Source: Synergistaceae bacterium (lineage in GTDB: Bacteria; Synergistota; Synergistia; Synergistales; Aminobacteriaceae). Taken from it: a stretch of DNA of 64,000 nucleotides. The notes below the pieces were generated by a model. It had not been told where the DNA came from and searched no databases. It saw only the letters and a program-made list of their open reading frames with translations. The translations under genes and the position numbers were made by a program. Where the stretch lies: positions 1 to 64,000 of the forward strand of contig JAFSWZ010000039.1 in NCBI GenBank assembly GCA_017450125.1, written 5' to 3'. This document shows positions 46,488-54,961 of this stretch, piece by piece; position 1 is the first letter of the stretch; each line of letters opens with the position of its first letter.

Positions 46488-47879
46488 CTAGAACATCTTG
46501 CCTATGTCGTGAAGGAATCTCTTGAGCTTATCGCCGACGCTCTCGCGGGGTTCGTCGTCATCGTCGTCGGTTTCTTCTGGTTCCTCGTCCTCTTCCCTGC
46601 TGTCGGGCTGGGGTGTCTCCTCTTCGTCCTCTTCCTCATCGGGAATCCCACCAAAGAACCGCGAACGTTTCTTGGGCTGTTCCTGCTGTTCGTCCGACTG
46701 CACAGACAGTCCCGGCAGAGGCTGTTCCGGCTTCATGAACACGTAGGGGTCTCTGTCGGTGATCGAGGCATACTTCAGGATTCCGGCCAAGTCAACGTAG
46801 GCGGCATTGTCGAGGCCGTCCGGCATGTTGTAGATCGGGCGGTCAGCGATACGCACAGGCATCTGCAGAATGTTCTCCATCATCACGTCAATGCCCGGCA
46901 TCAAAGCCACTCCGCCGGAAAGAATTATCCCCCCCGGAAAGTTCTGCGGAGTGCATTCGGCCAGCGCGTTGCGGATGTACACGTCAAACAGTTCTTCGAG
47001 GCGCGCAACCACCACCTGAAACGCTGTATCTACATCGATGCCCCTGCTCCTGAGTTCGTCCTCGCTGTCGACAAACAGCTTCTTCTTCAGGAACTCAGCT
47101 TCCCTCAAAGTCAGGTGAAGCACCATCGCGAGGTCTCTGCTGACGTGTTCGCCGCCGATAGGAATGCTCGTTACGTGGAAAGCACGCCCGCCCCTGTAGA
47201 GAACGATTCCTGTCGTGCCTCCGCCGATGTTGATGGAGATGCAGCCTACACGCATTTCGTCCTCATAGATTGCCCCCAGAGACGCGGCTAGCGGTTTCAG
47301 CACGAGGCCTTTGACGTTGAGGTCTGCTCCCCTTACGCAGCTGACTACGTTCTGCACAAAAGTCATGGGGAAGGTTACTGTCTGAAGCCACACGTCGAGC
47401 TTGTTGCCGTTCATGTCCAGCGGGTCATCAACGTTCTGTCCGTCGAGCTCGTAGCGCGTCGGTATCATGTGCAGGGCACAGATGTCGCTCCTCATCGAGA
47501 CAAGATCCCGCGCCCGCGCTATGACGTTGCGCAGGGCTTCCTCGCTTACTGCTCTGGACTCTCTTCCTCCGAGCGTGATCATGCCGTGCGTCGGCTCGCT
47601 CTTCACGTTGTGCGCGTTGAAGGCTACGATGACGTTCTTCAGCCTCTTGGCCGGAACGCCGGTTATGCTCTGTGCTTCCTGCAAGGCTCTCATCACTGAC
47701 TGCCGGGCGTCAGGAAGATTCACAATTATGCCCTTAGTGATACCCTTTGAAGGTGCTGGTCCGAATCCGATCACTTGAACGGAATCTGGATAGTTCGGGT
47801 TCTTCTCCGCAACTATCATGAAAGTTTTGGTTGTACCAATACTCAGCCCTACAATTAGGTTATCCGATTTTCCCGGCAT
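46488..47879 (-). CDS. ftsA: Cell division protein FtsA
   Basis: An actin-like ATPase that ties FtsZ to the membrane. The 463 residues start LIVGLSIGTTKTFMIVAE (phosphate-binding loop) and have CISINIGGGTTGIVLYRGG near residue 205, IPIGGEHVSRDLA, and GIILSGGVALMPG near 305. Residues about 395-445 are nearly all acidic or glutamine, proline and serine, an unusual spacer. The very end, VGDKLKRFLHDIGKMF, is an amphipathic helix that would bind the membrane, as in known FtsA. ftsQ ends 34 bases before it and ftsZ starts 77 bases after it. Confidence 0.97.
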   Translation of the reverse strand: MPGKSDNLIVGLSIGTTKTFMIVAEKNPNYPDSVQVIGFGPAPSKGITKGIIVNLPDARQSVMRALQEAQSITGVPAKRLKNVIVAFNAHNVKSEPTHGMITLGGRESRAVSEEALRNVIARARDLVSMRSDICALHMIPTRYELDGQNVDDPLDMNGNKLDVWLQTVTFPMTFVQNVVSCVRGADLNVKGLVLKPLAASLGAIYEDEMRVGCISINIGGGTTGIVLYRGGRAFHVTSIPIGGEHVSRDLAMVLHLTLREAEFLKKKLFVDSEDELRSRGIDVDTAFQVVVARLEELFDVYIRNALAECTPQNFPGGIILSGGVALMPGIDVMMENILQMPVRIADRPIYNMPDGLDNAAYVDLAGILKYASITDRDPYVFMKPEQPLPGLSVQSDEQQEQPKKRSRFFGGIPDEEEDEEETPQPDSREEDEEPEETDDDDDEPRESVGDKLKRFLHDIGKMF

Positions 47880-47913
47880 TTTGTCTCAAGTTCCCTTCTT
47901 TTGTTGTGTATAT

Positions 47914-48669
47914 CTATAGCTTGCGAAGCACTATTTTGCCCTCGTATGTAGCGTCTATTACATGGTTGCCGCCCTGCTTGATGAGGTCGTCAAACACTCT
48001 GTCTATCGAGGCTCCTATCTCCTGTCCGTCGTACTTTCTGCGCTGAAGGTAAAGCTCGAACCTCTGTCTTCCGTGAGCCAGCTTCAGCACGAACAAGTCC
48101 ATTCCTGCACGGCGTTCCCACGTGATTTCCTGCGCGGCATCAAACCAACGGTAGCCCCTGAACTCCTCGAGGAACGAGTCGATAACTTCCGTCGATATCG
48201 GCGACGCGAACACTCCGAACGTCGGCGGCTGTACGCTCACGTCTCCTGTTCCTCCGTCCTCCGGGACTTTCCAGACCAGAGAACCGGCTTCCGCTTCGCT
48301 GGGTCTTCCCGGTTCGTAGAGCCACATCTTGCGGTCTCTGGAGATGCACCAGATTTTTCCGCGCCACTCGACTTTAACCCAAGCCTTCAGCCACTCAATG
48401 CGCGTCCTGAAGTTCCCCAAGCCCTCCATTTTCGTCTCTACGATGACGGGCATATCACGCTCGAGAAAATCCTTCATGCCCTTAGAGTCCCTGATCAGGT
48501 ACGGCCAGAACGTCAGGCATCTCTGCGGAAAAACCTCCCACAGCCTGCGCTCCAGTGCCTGAGACTGCGCTTCCACCTTGTAGTCCTTAAGGGTGAACCA
48601 AAAACGGTATTCGTATATGCGTGTCATACATCCTATCAGCATAACAAGCACGATAAGTTTACGGCGCAC
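47914..48669 (-). CDS. ftsQ: FtsQ/DivIB-like division protein
   Basis: A 251-residue bitopic membrane protein with a very short cytoplasmic end (MRRK) and a hydrophobic segment (about residues 4-16), then a periplasmic part. Residues YKVEAQSQALERRLWEVFP after the membrane segment could be a POTRA-like start, and the position between murB and ftsA is where ftsQ sits in division clusters. The sequence itself is poorly conserved, so the identification leans on context. It starts six bases after murB ends. The membrane segment is shorter than in E. coli FtsQ. Confidence 0.72.
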   Translation of the reverse strand: MRRKLIVLVMLIGCMTRIYEYRFWFTLKDYKVEAQSQALERRLWEVFPQRCLTFWPYLIRDSKGMKDFLERDMPVIVETKMEGLGNFRTRIEWLKAWVKVEWRGKIWCISRDRKMWLYEPGRPSEAEAGSLVWKVPEDGGTGDVSVQPPTFGVFASPISTEVIDSFLEEFRGYRWFDAAQEITWERRAGMDLFVLKLAHGRQRFELYLQRRKYDGQEIGASIDRVFDDLIKQGGNHVIDATYEGKIVLRKL

Positions 48670-48675
48670 AATTTC

Positions 48676-49584
48676 TCACGACACGCTGAAACACGGGTCA
48701 AGTATCTTTATCTCAGGCTCAAGCCGTATTCCCGTGCTGTCAAACACTCTCTGCGAGCACTGCTTCACCAGCTCCATGATGTCCGAACTGGTTGCGTGTC
48801 CCCTGTTCAGGATGAAGTTCGCGTGAACGTCCGACACAACAGCATCGCCTGCACGCAAGCCCTTGCACCCTGCTTCGTCGAGGAGTTTTCCGGCGGAATT
48901 GCCGTCGGGGTTCTTGAAGGTACAGCCTGCGTTGCGGAGGCCGTGAGGCTGAGTCCCGCGCCTGAGAAGATAGCTCTCCAGAACGTCAGCGTCTTTCGGC
49001 GTTGCTTTCCTGAAGGTCATACGGGCAGAAACTATCACGCGCTTTTCTCCGGCCAGCGAACACCTGCGGTAGGAATAAGCTATCTCGTTCGAGTGCCACA
49101 TCCTTATGCTTCCGTCCGGCTCTACAGCTATAACCTCGTCAAGAAGCTCGCAAACTCCATGACCGCCCGCACCTGCATTCCCCGCGATTGCACCGCCCAA
49201 AGTTCCCGGTATCCCCGCCGCAAACTCCATCCCCGCAAGCCCGTGCTCCCGTACTTCCTTCATGAGAAGAGGGAGCTTGAAGCCAGCGTCGATGTCCGCT
49301 GTGAGATTCGTCCGCCACTCTATGGCTGTGAGGTTCTGCGTGGAAATTACGATGCCTTTGACGAGGCCGTCGGGGAAAAGTACATTGCTTCCTCCTCCAA
49401 GAACATATACGGGGCAGCCTTCCTTTACTGCTTCAGCAAAAAGTATGTGCATCTGCTCGATGGTCGAAGGAGCTGCGAAAAATTCAGCCTCGCCGCCCAC
49501 ACCAAGCGTGCACAACGGAGAAAGCGGCACGTTCTTGTGTATCGTTATGTCTGGTAAAGTGGTCTGCAGGTTATTCAACAACAT
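48676..49584 (-). CDS. murB: UDP-N-acetylenolpyruvoylglucosamine reductase
   Basis: Reduces the enolpyruvyl group to give UDP-MurNAc using FAD and NADPH. The 302 residues have LGVGGEAEFFAAP, the FAD-binding YVLGGGSNVLFPDG near residue 62, and the AGIPGTLGGAIAGNAGAGG loop. The proton-donor position reads NAGCTFKNP, with Cys where many MurB have Ser; this is known in some lineages. The absence of the tyrosine-containing insert of the E. coli enzyme fits type II MurB. murC ends 51 bases upstream and ftsQ starts six bases downstream. Confidence 0.95.
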   Translation of the reverse strand: MLLNNLQTTLPDITIHKNVPLSPLCTLGVGGEAEFFAAPSTIEQMHILFAEAVKEGCPVYVLGGGSNVLFPDGLVKGIVISTQNLTAIEWRTNLTADIDAGFKLPLLMKEVREHGLAGMEFAAGIPGTLGGAIAGNAGAGGHGVCELLDEVIAVEPDGSIRMWHSNEIAYSYRRCSLAGEKRVIVSARMTFRKATPKDADVLESYLLRRGTQPHGLRNAGCTFKNPDGNSAGKLLDEAGCKGLRAGDAVVSDVHANFILNRGHATSSDIMELVKQCSQRVFDSTGIRLEPEIKILDPCFSVS

Positions 49585-49635
49585 AGCGCATTCAATAGTT
49601 CCTGATAAATTTTTGGTAATTATACCTTAAACGCT

Positions 49636-50997
49636 TTAATTCTCCGTCAAAAACTTTTCGCCGAGCTTGTAGACATCCCCTGCTCCCATAGTCAGCAGAA
49701 TATCTCCGGGCTTCAGAGCGTCCTTAAGCAGTGCAGGAATTTCCGCAAATTCTGCAGGCTTTACGCTTTCGGGAGCGAGCTTGATTATCTCCTCAGAGCT
49801 GCCCGCCTCTATCTCGTCTTCACCAGCCGAGAACACCGGCAGAACGTACGCGCTGTCAGCCTGTCCGAGAGACTGCGCAATGTATCCCGCGAATTTCGCC
49901 GTACGCGAATACCTGTGCGGCTGGTACACAACTACGAGCCTTCTGTCAGGGTAAATGTTCCGCACAGCACGTATCGTCGCGTGAATCTCCGACGGGTGGT
50001 GAGCGTAGTCATCCATCACGAGAATGTCGCCGCTGGTTATGCCCTTGACCTGCATCCGGCGTTCCGAACCGTGAAAGTCCTTCAGTATCGCCGCAGACAG
50101 CTCGAAGTCTATCCCGCAGATGTCCGCCGAAGCTATTGCCGCGAGTGCGTTCATGATGTTGTGCTCTCCGCTCACAGTGAGTTCAAGCCGCCCCAAGAAG
50201 TGTCCTTCACGTGCAACACTGCAGGAGATTCCTCCGCCGTTCATGTGAATAATGTTGTACGCGCCCCAGTCGCGGCCCTTCCCCCAGCCGTAACGTACTA
50301 TCTTGCCGCGCGTCTTGCTGCAGAGCTCGTAGACCTGCGATGCTCCTTCGTCCTCAGCGCACATCACGAGCGTCCCGCCTTCCTTGCGTCCGTCCGCAAA
50401 CCTCGTGAACGCCTGAATCACTGCTTCGCGCGTCGGGTAATGGTCGACGTGATCCCAGTCCGCGTTGGTGATGACTGCTATTGACGGGTGGAAGAGCTCA
50501 AACGTTCCGTCGGACTCGTCGAGCTCCGCGATGAAGTGTTCTCCTTTGCCGGAAACTGCGTTGCTCCCGATGTCCGGGACGTTCGCGCCGACGTAGATTG
50601 TCGGGTCAAGCTCAGCCTTCAAGAAGATTAGGCCGGTCATTGATGTTGTTGTGGTCTTGCCGTGAGCTCCGGCTATGCCGATGCCGTACGACTTGTTGAA
50701 CAGCGAGCTCAAAGCCTGTGCGCGGGAGAATATCTTGAGGCCGTGCTCTTGTGCGAAAGTTACTTCTTCGTTGTCGCGGTGGACTGCTGAGCTGAGGATC
50801 AATGCGTCAGGGCTGAGGCTGGTGATGTGAGTGTGAGAATGCCCGATCATACAGGGAATGCCGTTCAGGTCGTAATGCGGCTCGCAGAGATCACAGCCGG
50901 AGACATCTAGCCCGTCAGCCCGCAAGAGCTTGGCGAGCGCGCTCATTCCAGCACCGCCGATGCCCATAAGGTGGACGCGCTGTACGTTATTCATCAT
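49636..50997 (-). CDS. murC: UDP-N-acetylmuramate-L-alanine ligase
   Basis: Adds the first amino acid of the peptide stem. The 453 residues begin with the Rossmann-like block VHLMGIGGAGMSALAKLL, the ATP-binding loop AGAHGKTTTTSM near residue 107, EADESDG-like ELDESDGTF near 155, and AHHPSEIHATI near 325. Two ATG codons in a row open the frame and the AGGGGTG site lies before the first. It heads the minus-strand run murC-murB-ftsQ-ftsA-ftsZ-SPOR. The preceding FtsK-like gene is separated by a terminator. Confidence 0.97.
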   Translation of the reverse strand: MMNNVQRVHLMGIGGAGMSALAKLLRADGLDVSGCDLCEPHYDLNGIPCMIGHSHTHITSLSPDALILSSAVHRDNEEVTFAQEHGLKIFSRAQALSSLFNKSYGIGIAGAHGKTTTTSMTGLIFLKAELDPTIYVGANVPDIGSNAVSGKGEHFIAELDESDGTFELFHPSIAVITNADWDHVDHYPTREAVIQAFTRFADGRKEGGTLVMCAEDEGASQVYELCSKTRGKIVRYGWGKGRDWGAYNIIHMNGGGISCSVAREGHFLGRLELTVSGEHNIMNALAAIASADICGIDFELSAAILKDFHGSERRMQVKGITSGDILVMDDYAHHPSEIHATIRAVRNIYPDRRLVVVYQPHRYSRTAKFAGYIAQSLGQADSAYVLPVFSAGEDEIEAGSSEEIIKLAPESVKPAEFAEIPALLKDALKPGDILLTMGAGDVYKLGEKFLTEN

Positions 50998-51050
50998 GCT
51001 TACACCCCTAAGTTTTGTGATGGTTGAATGAGCTATTGTAACATGACAAA

Positions 51051-51080
51051 AAAATTACCCCCGCATTTTCGGCAGGGGGA
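51051..51080 (-). terminator. Terminator after the FtsK-like gene
   Basis: On the minus strand CCCCCTGC pairs with GCGGGGG (one bulge) across a short loop, followed by TAATTTTTTT. It separates mltG-FtsK-like from the murC run. Confidence 0.75.
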
Positions 51081-51086
51081 AGCACC

Positions 51087-53171
51087 TCAGAACGTCATCA
51101 GTTCCGGCGGTTCTAGGCTTGTGCTCATGTACTCAACGAAGTCGGCGATTTTGTCTGCCGCTATGTACGGTGCCTGAAGCCTGACGGGAACGGGGCTGTT
51201 TGTGCTGATGAAGAGCAGGTCTCCTTTGCCGGTGAGTTTCGCGGCATCCGCAGTGTCGATGATGTTGCGGGAGTCTGCTGCTGAACTCAGTGTGAAGGCC
51301 GCTCTTGCGGGGAAGACTGACTTCATCATCGAGGGCAGAATGTCCACTGAGGGCTTCTGCGCAGAGACGATCATGTGTATTCCAGCTCCGCCTGACTTGC
51401 GAGCCAGCTTGATGATGAGACCGCTGAAGTCGTTATCCGCCGCGTACACGAGGTCAGAGAGTTCGCCGATAATTATCACTATCTCGGGAATCCTTCTGGA
51501 CTTGGGAACTTTTCGGTTGTAGGCCTCGATGTTCTTGGCCTTCTCCTGCGCGAAGTCTGCCGTCCTCTTGTCCATCTCGGCACACGCCCACTCGAGAGCT
51601 TTGCGGGCAGTGTCGAGCGTGCTGACTGGTTCGGCGAGCAGGTGAGGAAGCTTCTCGTAGCCGGAGAAGTCGGAATGCTCCGTGTCGATGAGCAGGAGCT
51701 TGAGCTCGTCAGGAGTTTTTACCGAGCACAGGCTGACGATGCACGTGTTCACGAACGTAGTGCGCCCCGAGCCCTCTCCTCCTGCGGCCAAGAGATTAGG
51801 CATGTCCTCGAGCCCCTTGACCAAGACACGCCCTCCCGTCCTCACGCCCAACGGCAGGGGCAGACGCGCCGCAGTGTTGATGAACTCGCCGGACTCTATG
51901 AGGCTGCGGAGGGTTACGGTCTTGCGTTCAGCCGCCGGGACCTCAACGCCGACGTAATGCGTCCCGAGTATCGGTGCTTCGATGCGAACGGTCATGACGG
52001 CCAAGTCCATCGCAATTTCCTCGTCGAGGCCGGAGATCTTGCTTATCTTTGTGCCCGGAGCAAGCTCGAGCTTGTACTGTACAACCGAAGGCCCTGCCGC
52101 TGTCTGTGCAACGTTCGCACTTATCCCGAAGTTCTTGAGGGTGGTGATTATCGTCCTGCCTTGCTTCTCCGAATCACGCTGAAGACTGCGCGACGCATCG
52201 AACCTCGAACGTTCGCCGAAGATTTCCGGCGGAGGAGGGAAGACAGCTTCATCGCGCCTTGTTCTTGCTTGGGGTTTCGGAGAGTCGGTGTCAGGAGTTG
52301 CCGTGCCGTCAGGGAACGTAATTTCAGGGAGAGGACGGCGGGCTTTGCGGGGGCGCGGCGGTGTCGCGGGAGCTTTGCGTCTCGGGGTCTCCGTCGTTCC
52401 TGCGTCGATCATCGCAAGTGCGTCGTCAATAATCTCTATGGCCTTCTGTCCTGTCCTGAGTTTCGGTGCAGGGCGGGGGCTAGCGGGCATCTCGATTTCT
52501 GGCAGCTCAATCTGCGCGGAGTCTTCTTCGTCGTCCTGAGAGGCGGGCTTGAGCTTGGGCGAAGGTACGCTCTCTGTGAACAGTATGCTTTCCGGCGTGT
52601 CGGGCTCGTAGTCCTCACGTTCACGACGGCGGGGCTTGGGCTTCCTCCGCCTGAAACGCCATGACGGAAGCGCAGGAAGAGTCAGCCTGAGGATTCGCGA
52701 CCCGTAGAACACTGCCGACAGAACGAACGACCCGGCAACCAGCAGCAGGGTGATGAACGTTCCGATGTTGAGGACAAAGAACTTCGCCAGCCCGCTCCCG
52801 AAAGAACCCGGGCGGAACAGAGTCATCTGCGACTCCCAGCCCGTCTCGCGGAGGAAGCCCAGCATGAACGCAAACGATATGTACAGCTGAACCGTTCCCA
52901 GAACCTGACGGGGAAGTCTGGGTATCCTGAACCTCATCAGCTTTGCGATGCAGACATACATCAGGAACAGCAGAAGCACAATCACTGCTCCTCCCCACGT
53001 TTCGCGCAGGGATTTTCCCCATTCGCGCCCGCCTTCGCCCGTTAATGAGCTGTCGAACAACGCAAGCATAAAGTATATGCACGCAACTATCAGCACGAAC
53101 AGGAACAATTCTGTCCAGCTGCCTTTTCCGCTGTCCTGCCTCCTTCTTGCCACGTTACGCACCTCCCTCAA
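51087..53171 (-). CDS. FtsK/SpoIIIE-like protein with degenerate ATPase motifs
   Basis: A 694-residue relative of the FtsK DNA translocase. The amino-terminal part has four membrane segments (about residues 20-40, 60-80, 90-110, 130-160), then a charged and proline-rich linker (about 175-330), then a domain with FtsK-like order. Walker A reads GGEGSGRTTF (lysine replaced by arginine) and Walker B reads EIVIIIGELSDL where FtsK has a DELADL-type block (aspartate replaced by glycine). The carboxy-terminal gamma domain that reads KOPS/SRS sites is missing: the protein ends with FVEYMSTSLEPPELMTF. ATP-driven translocation is doubtful. It may be a structural or regulatory paralogue at the septum. 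Its start overlaps the mltG stop by four bases. Confidence 0.82.
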   Translation of the reverse strand: MREVRNVARRRQDSGKGSWTELFLFVLIVACIYFMLALFDSSLTGEGGREWGKSLRETWGGAVIVLLLFLMYVCIAKLMRFRIPRLPRQVLGTVQLYISFAFMLGFLRETGWESQMTLFRPGSFGSGLAKFFVLNIGTFITLLLVAGSFVLSAVFYGSRILRLTLPALPSWRFRRRKPKPRRREREDYEPDTPESILFTESVPSPKLKPASQDDEEDSAQIELPEIEMPASPRPAPKLRTGQKAIEIIDDALAMIDAGTTETPRRKAPATPPRPRKARRPLPEITFPDGTATPDTDSPKPQARTRRDEAVFPPPPEIFGERSRFDASRSLQRDSEKQGRTIITTLKNFGISANVAQTAAGPSVVQYKLELAPGTKISKISGLDEEIAMDLAVMTVRIEAPILGTHYVGVEVPAAERKTVTLRSLIESGEFINTAARLPLPLGVRTGGRVLVKGLEDMPNLLAAGGEGSGRTTFVNTCIVSLCSVKTPDELKLLLIDTEHSDFSGYEKLPHLLAEPVSTLDTARKALEWACAEMDKRTADFAQEKAKNIEAYNRKVPKSRRIPEIVIIIGELSDLVYAADNDFSGLIIKLARKSGGAGIHMIVSAQKPSVDILPSMMKSVFPARAAFTLSSAADSRNIIDTADAAKLTGKGDLLFISTNSPVPVRLQAPYIAADKIADFVEYMSTSLEPPELMTF

Positions 53172-54259
53172 CGCTCAGAGCGTACCTGCTTGATGTTGCG
53201 CTGGTGTTCCGCGCTGGTCTTCGCGAAGTGGTGGTAGCCGCTCTTGTCCGCAACGTAGTACAGGTACTCGTTGTCTTCCGGGTCAAGCGCAGCTCCCCAC
53301 GCCTCAACGCCGGGAACACATATCGGTCTCGGAGGAAGGCCGGGAATCTTGTAGGTGTTGTACGGCGAATCAATCTCCAAGTCCTTATACAGCACGCGCG
53401 TGAGCTTCCTGCCCTTCAGCCTCCACGCGTAGACTACAGTAGCATCAATCTGCAGCTTCATATTCCTGCGGAGCCTGTTGTGTATAACTCCGGCAACTGT
53501 ACGGCACTCCGCGTCATGCAGAACTTCACGCTCAACCATTGCGGCGACTATCGAGGCTTCCTGAACGTCACGCGAGGTCAGCTTGTGTTCGCTGATGAAG
53601 TCTCCCCAGTGATTCCACCACGCGGAGGCTGAGACGTTCACGAGTTCGTCGGCGTTGCGGTCAACGAGCATGTATGTTTCCGGCATGAGGAAAGCAACAC
53701 GGGTCTCTTCGTCTTCAGGGAGGGCTGAGAGGAGGTCTGCCATTTTCGGGGGATAGTTTTTGTTGTTGAGCAGTGCTTCACAGAATGCTTTGCGGGTAAT
53801 TTTCCTGTCCTGGCTCTCGAGGGACTCTATCACCGCGAAGACATCAAGTCCCGGCACAATCTGCGCCTTGAGGAGAGCGGGCTTTACCGTCCGAAGCTGC
53901 CGGGCCAAGTTCCACGCGTCAGACGGAACTACCGCGTAATGTCCGGCCTTGATTCTTCTGTCGATGCCGAATTTCACCATCCACTTTGACAGGTCGGCGG
54001 GAGAACCTCTGAGCAGTGCTCCCTGAATCTCGAAGGCACGGGCGGCCTGAGCGGCGGTCATTCCGTTTTCGACGGAGACGCTGACCTTTGCACCCTCAGG
54101 TATGGGTATGATTTCTTCCCAGAACTCTGAAGGCCTCTTGAGGTAGTATGAGGCAAAGGCACTTCCCACTGCCGCAACGGTTATGATTATGAGAAAGATT
54201 CCCTTGATGACGGAGAGCCGTCCGCTCTTCTTTTTGCGTTTGCGTGAATTATTCTGCAA
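53168..54259 (-). CDS. mltG: Endolytic transglycosylase MltG
   Basis: A membrane-bound lytic transglycosylase that cuts nascent glycan strands and sets their length. The 363 residues have a lysine/arginine-rich amino end (RKRKKKSGR), a membrane segment (about residues 18-40), a LysM-like region and the catalytic part with SIVAAMVEREVLHDAE near residue 240, the glutamate being the expected active residue; VAGVIHNRLRRNMKLQ, IDATVVYA and YNTYKIPGLPPRPICVPG are MltG hallmarks. The start is the first ATG of the frame, upstream of the membrane segment. A TATAAT box about 30 bases upstream may be its -10. Confidence 0.95.
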   Translation of the reverse strand: MQNNSRKRKKKSGRLSVIKGIFLIIITVAAVGSAFASYYLKRPSEFWEEIIPIPEGAKVSVSVENGMTAAQAARAFEIQGALLRGSPADLSKWMVKFGIDRRIKAGHYAVVPSDAWNLARQLRTVKPALLKAQIVPGLDVFAVIESLESQDRKITRKAFCEALLNNKNYPPKMADLLSALPEDEETRVAFLMPETYMLVDRNADELVNVSASAWWNHWGDFISEHKLTSRDVQEASIVAAMVEREVLHDAECRTVAGVIHNRLRRNMKLQIDATVVYAWRLKGRKLTRVLYKDLEIDSPYNTYKIPGLPPRPICVPGVEAWGAALDPEDNEYLYYVADKSGYHHFAKTSAEHQRNIKQVRSER

Positions 54260-54340
54260 GTTGAAAGCACATCCTGTTAGTTTTTGCGCCCTATTATAGC
54301 AACAAAAGGATGTGCCTTGCGTTTTTCGGTGTAGCGTGGG

Positions 54341-54802
54341 TTAGTCGTCGTTGTCTTCGTCGCTTCTTGGGGGAGTATCGGAGGTTCTGACTCTTCCGCC
54401 GATCGAAGCTAAGATGACGTAGTGCGGGTCGCCCCTGCCTCTGACAGCGATTGTTCCGCCCTTAGAGTAGGCACTGGACGAGTATGAGTACTCGATATTT
54501 GCGTTGTTCACCGTGTAGGAACATCCCCGACTTGCCTCAAGGACTTCCTCGCGCCCCTCAGAGCCGTAAGGCAGTCTCATCCACGTTATCTTGATGCTCT
54601 GCGACTCGACAGCCAGCGTGAAATTGGAGTGAAGGTTGTCTGCCTTCACCATGCTGCTGGTGATGAACTTCGCTACCTTTGCGGCTTCGTTGACCGATGT
54701 CTGCCGGGAAAAATCCGTGTTCAGCGACGTAACTCCGGCAATAAGCGCAAGTATCGCCAATCCTGCTATAAGTTCAACGAGTGTTAATGCAGAACGCTTC
54801 AT
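54341..54802 (-). CDS. Second pilin-like protein (pseudopilin)
   Basis: A 153-residue protein with a prepilin-type start: MKRS, then ALTLVELIAGLAILALIAG, where the glutamate at the fifth mature position and the hydrophobic helix fit class III or IV pilin-like proteins. The residue before the cleavage site is Ser-Ala rather than Gly-Phe, so recognition by prepilin peptidase is less certain. The rest is beta-rich, ending with an acidic tail RSDEDNDD. The ATG at 54800-54802 has a GGGAGGGTAAC site. No pilus genes adjoin it. The other pseudopilin in the window (34347-34736) is unrelated in sequence outside the helix. Confidence 0.72.
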   Translation of the reverse strand: MKRSALTLVELIAGLAILALIAGVTSLNTDFSRQTSVNEAAKVAKFITSSMVKADNLHSNFTLAVESQSIKITWMRLPYGSEGREEVLEASRGCSYTVNNANIEYSYSSSAYSKGGTIAVRGRGDPHYVILASIGGRVRTSDTPPRSDEDNDD

Positions 54803-54961
54803 GTTACCCTCCCAGTAAACGATCATAATGGCCAAAGCCAGCGGCTTCACGGTAATTTTATGGGGAAGTACGGGAAAAGTAAAGCATTGACGGGCTAGCA
54901 TTTATGATTATTGCCTCCGCTGTAAACTGTACTAACATTGCGGCGGAGGTGTTTCGTTATC

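Noticed and set aside
47962-49557. 531-codon plus-strand open frame across ftsQ and murB
   Set aside because: It is antisense to conserved genes and has no recognisable domain or ribosome-binding site.
51087-53171. Sequencing error as cause of the FtsK motif changes
   Set aside because: Both codons differ by clean substitutions without frameshift, and the two sites are about 300 bases apart. An error at both is unlikely.
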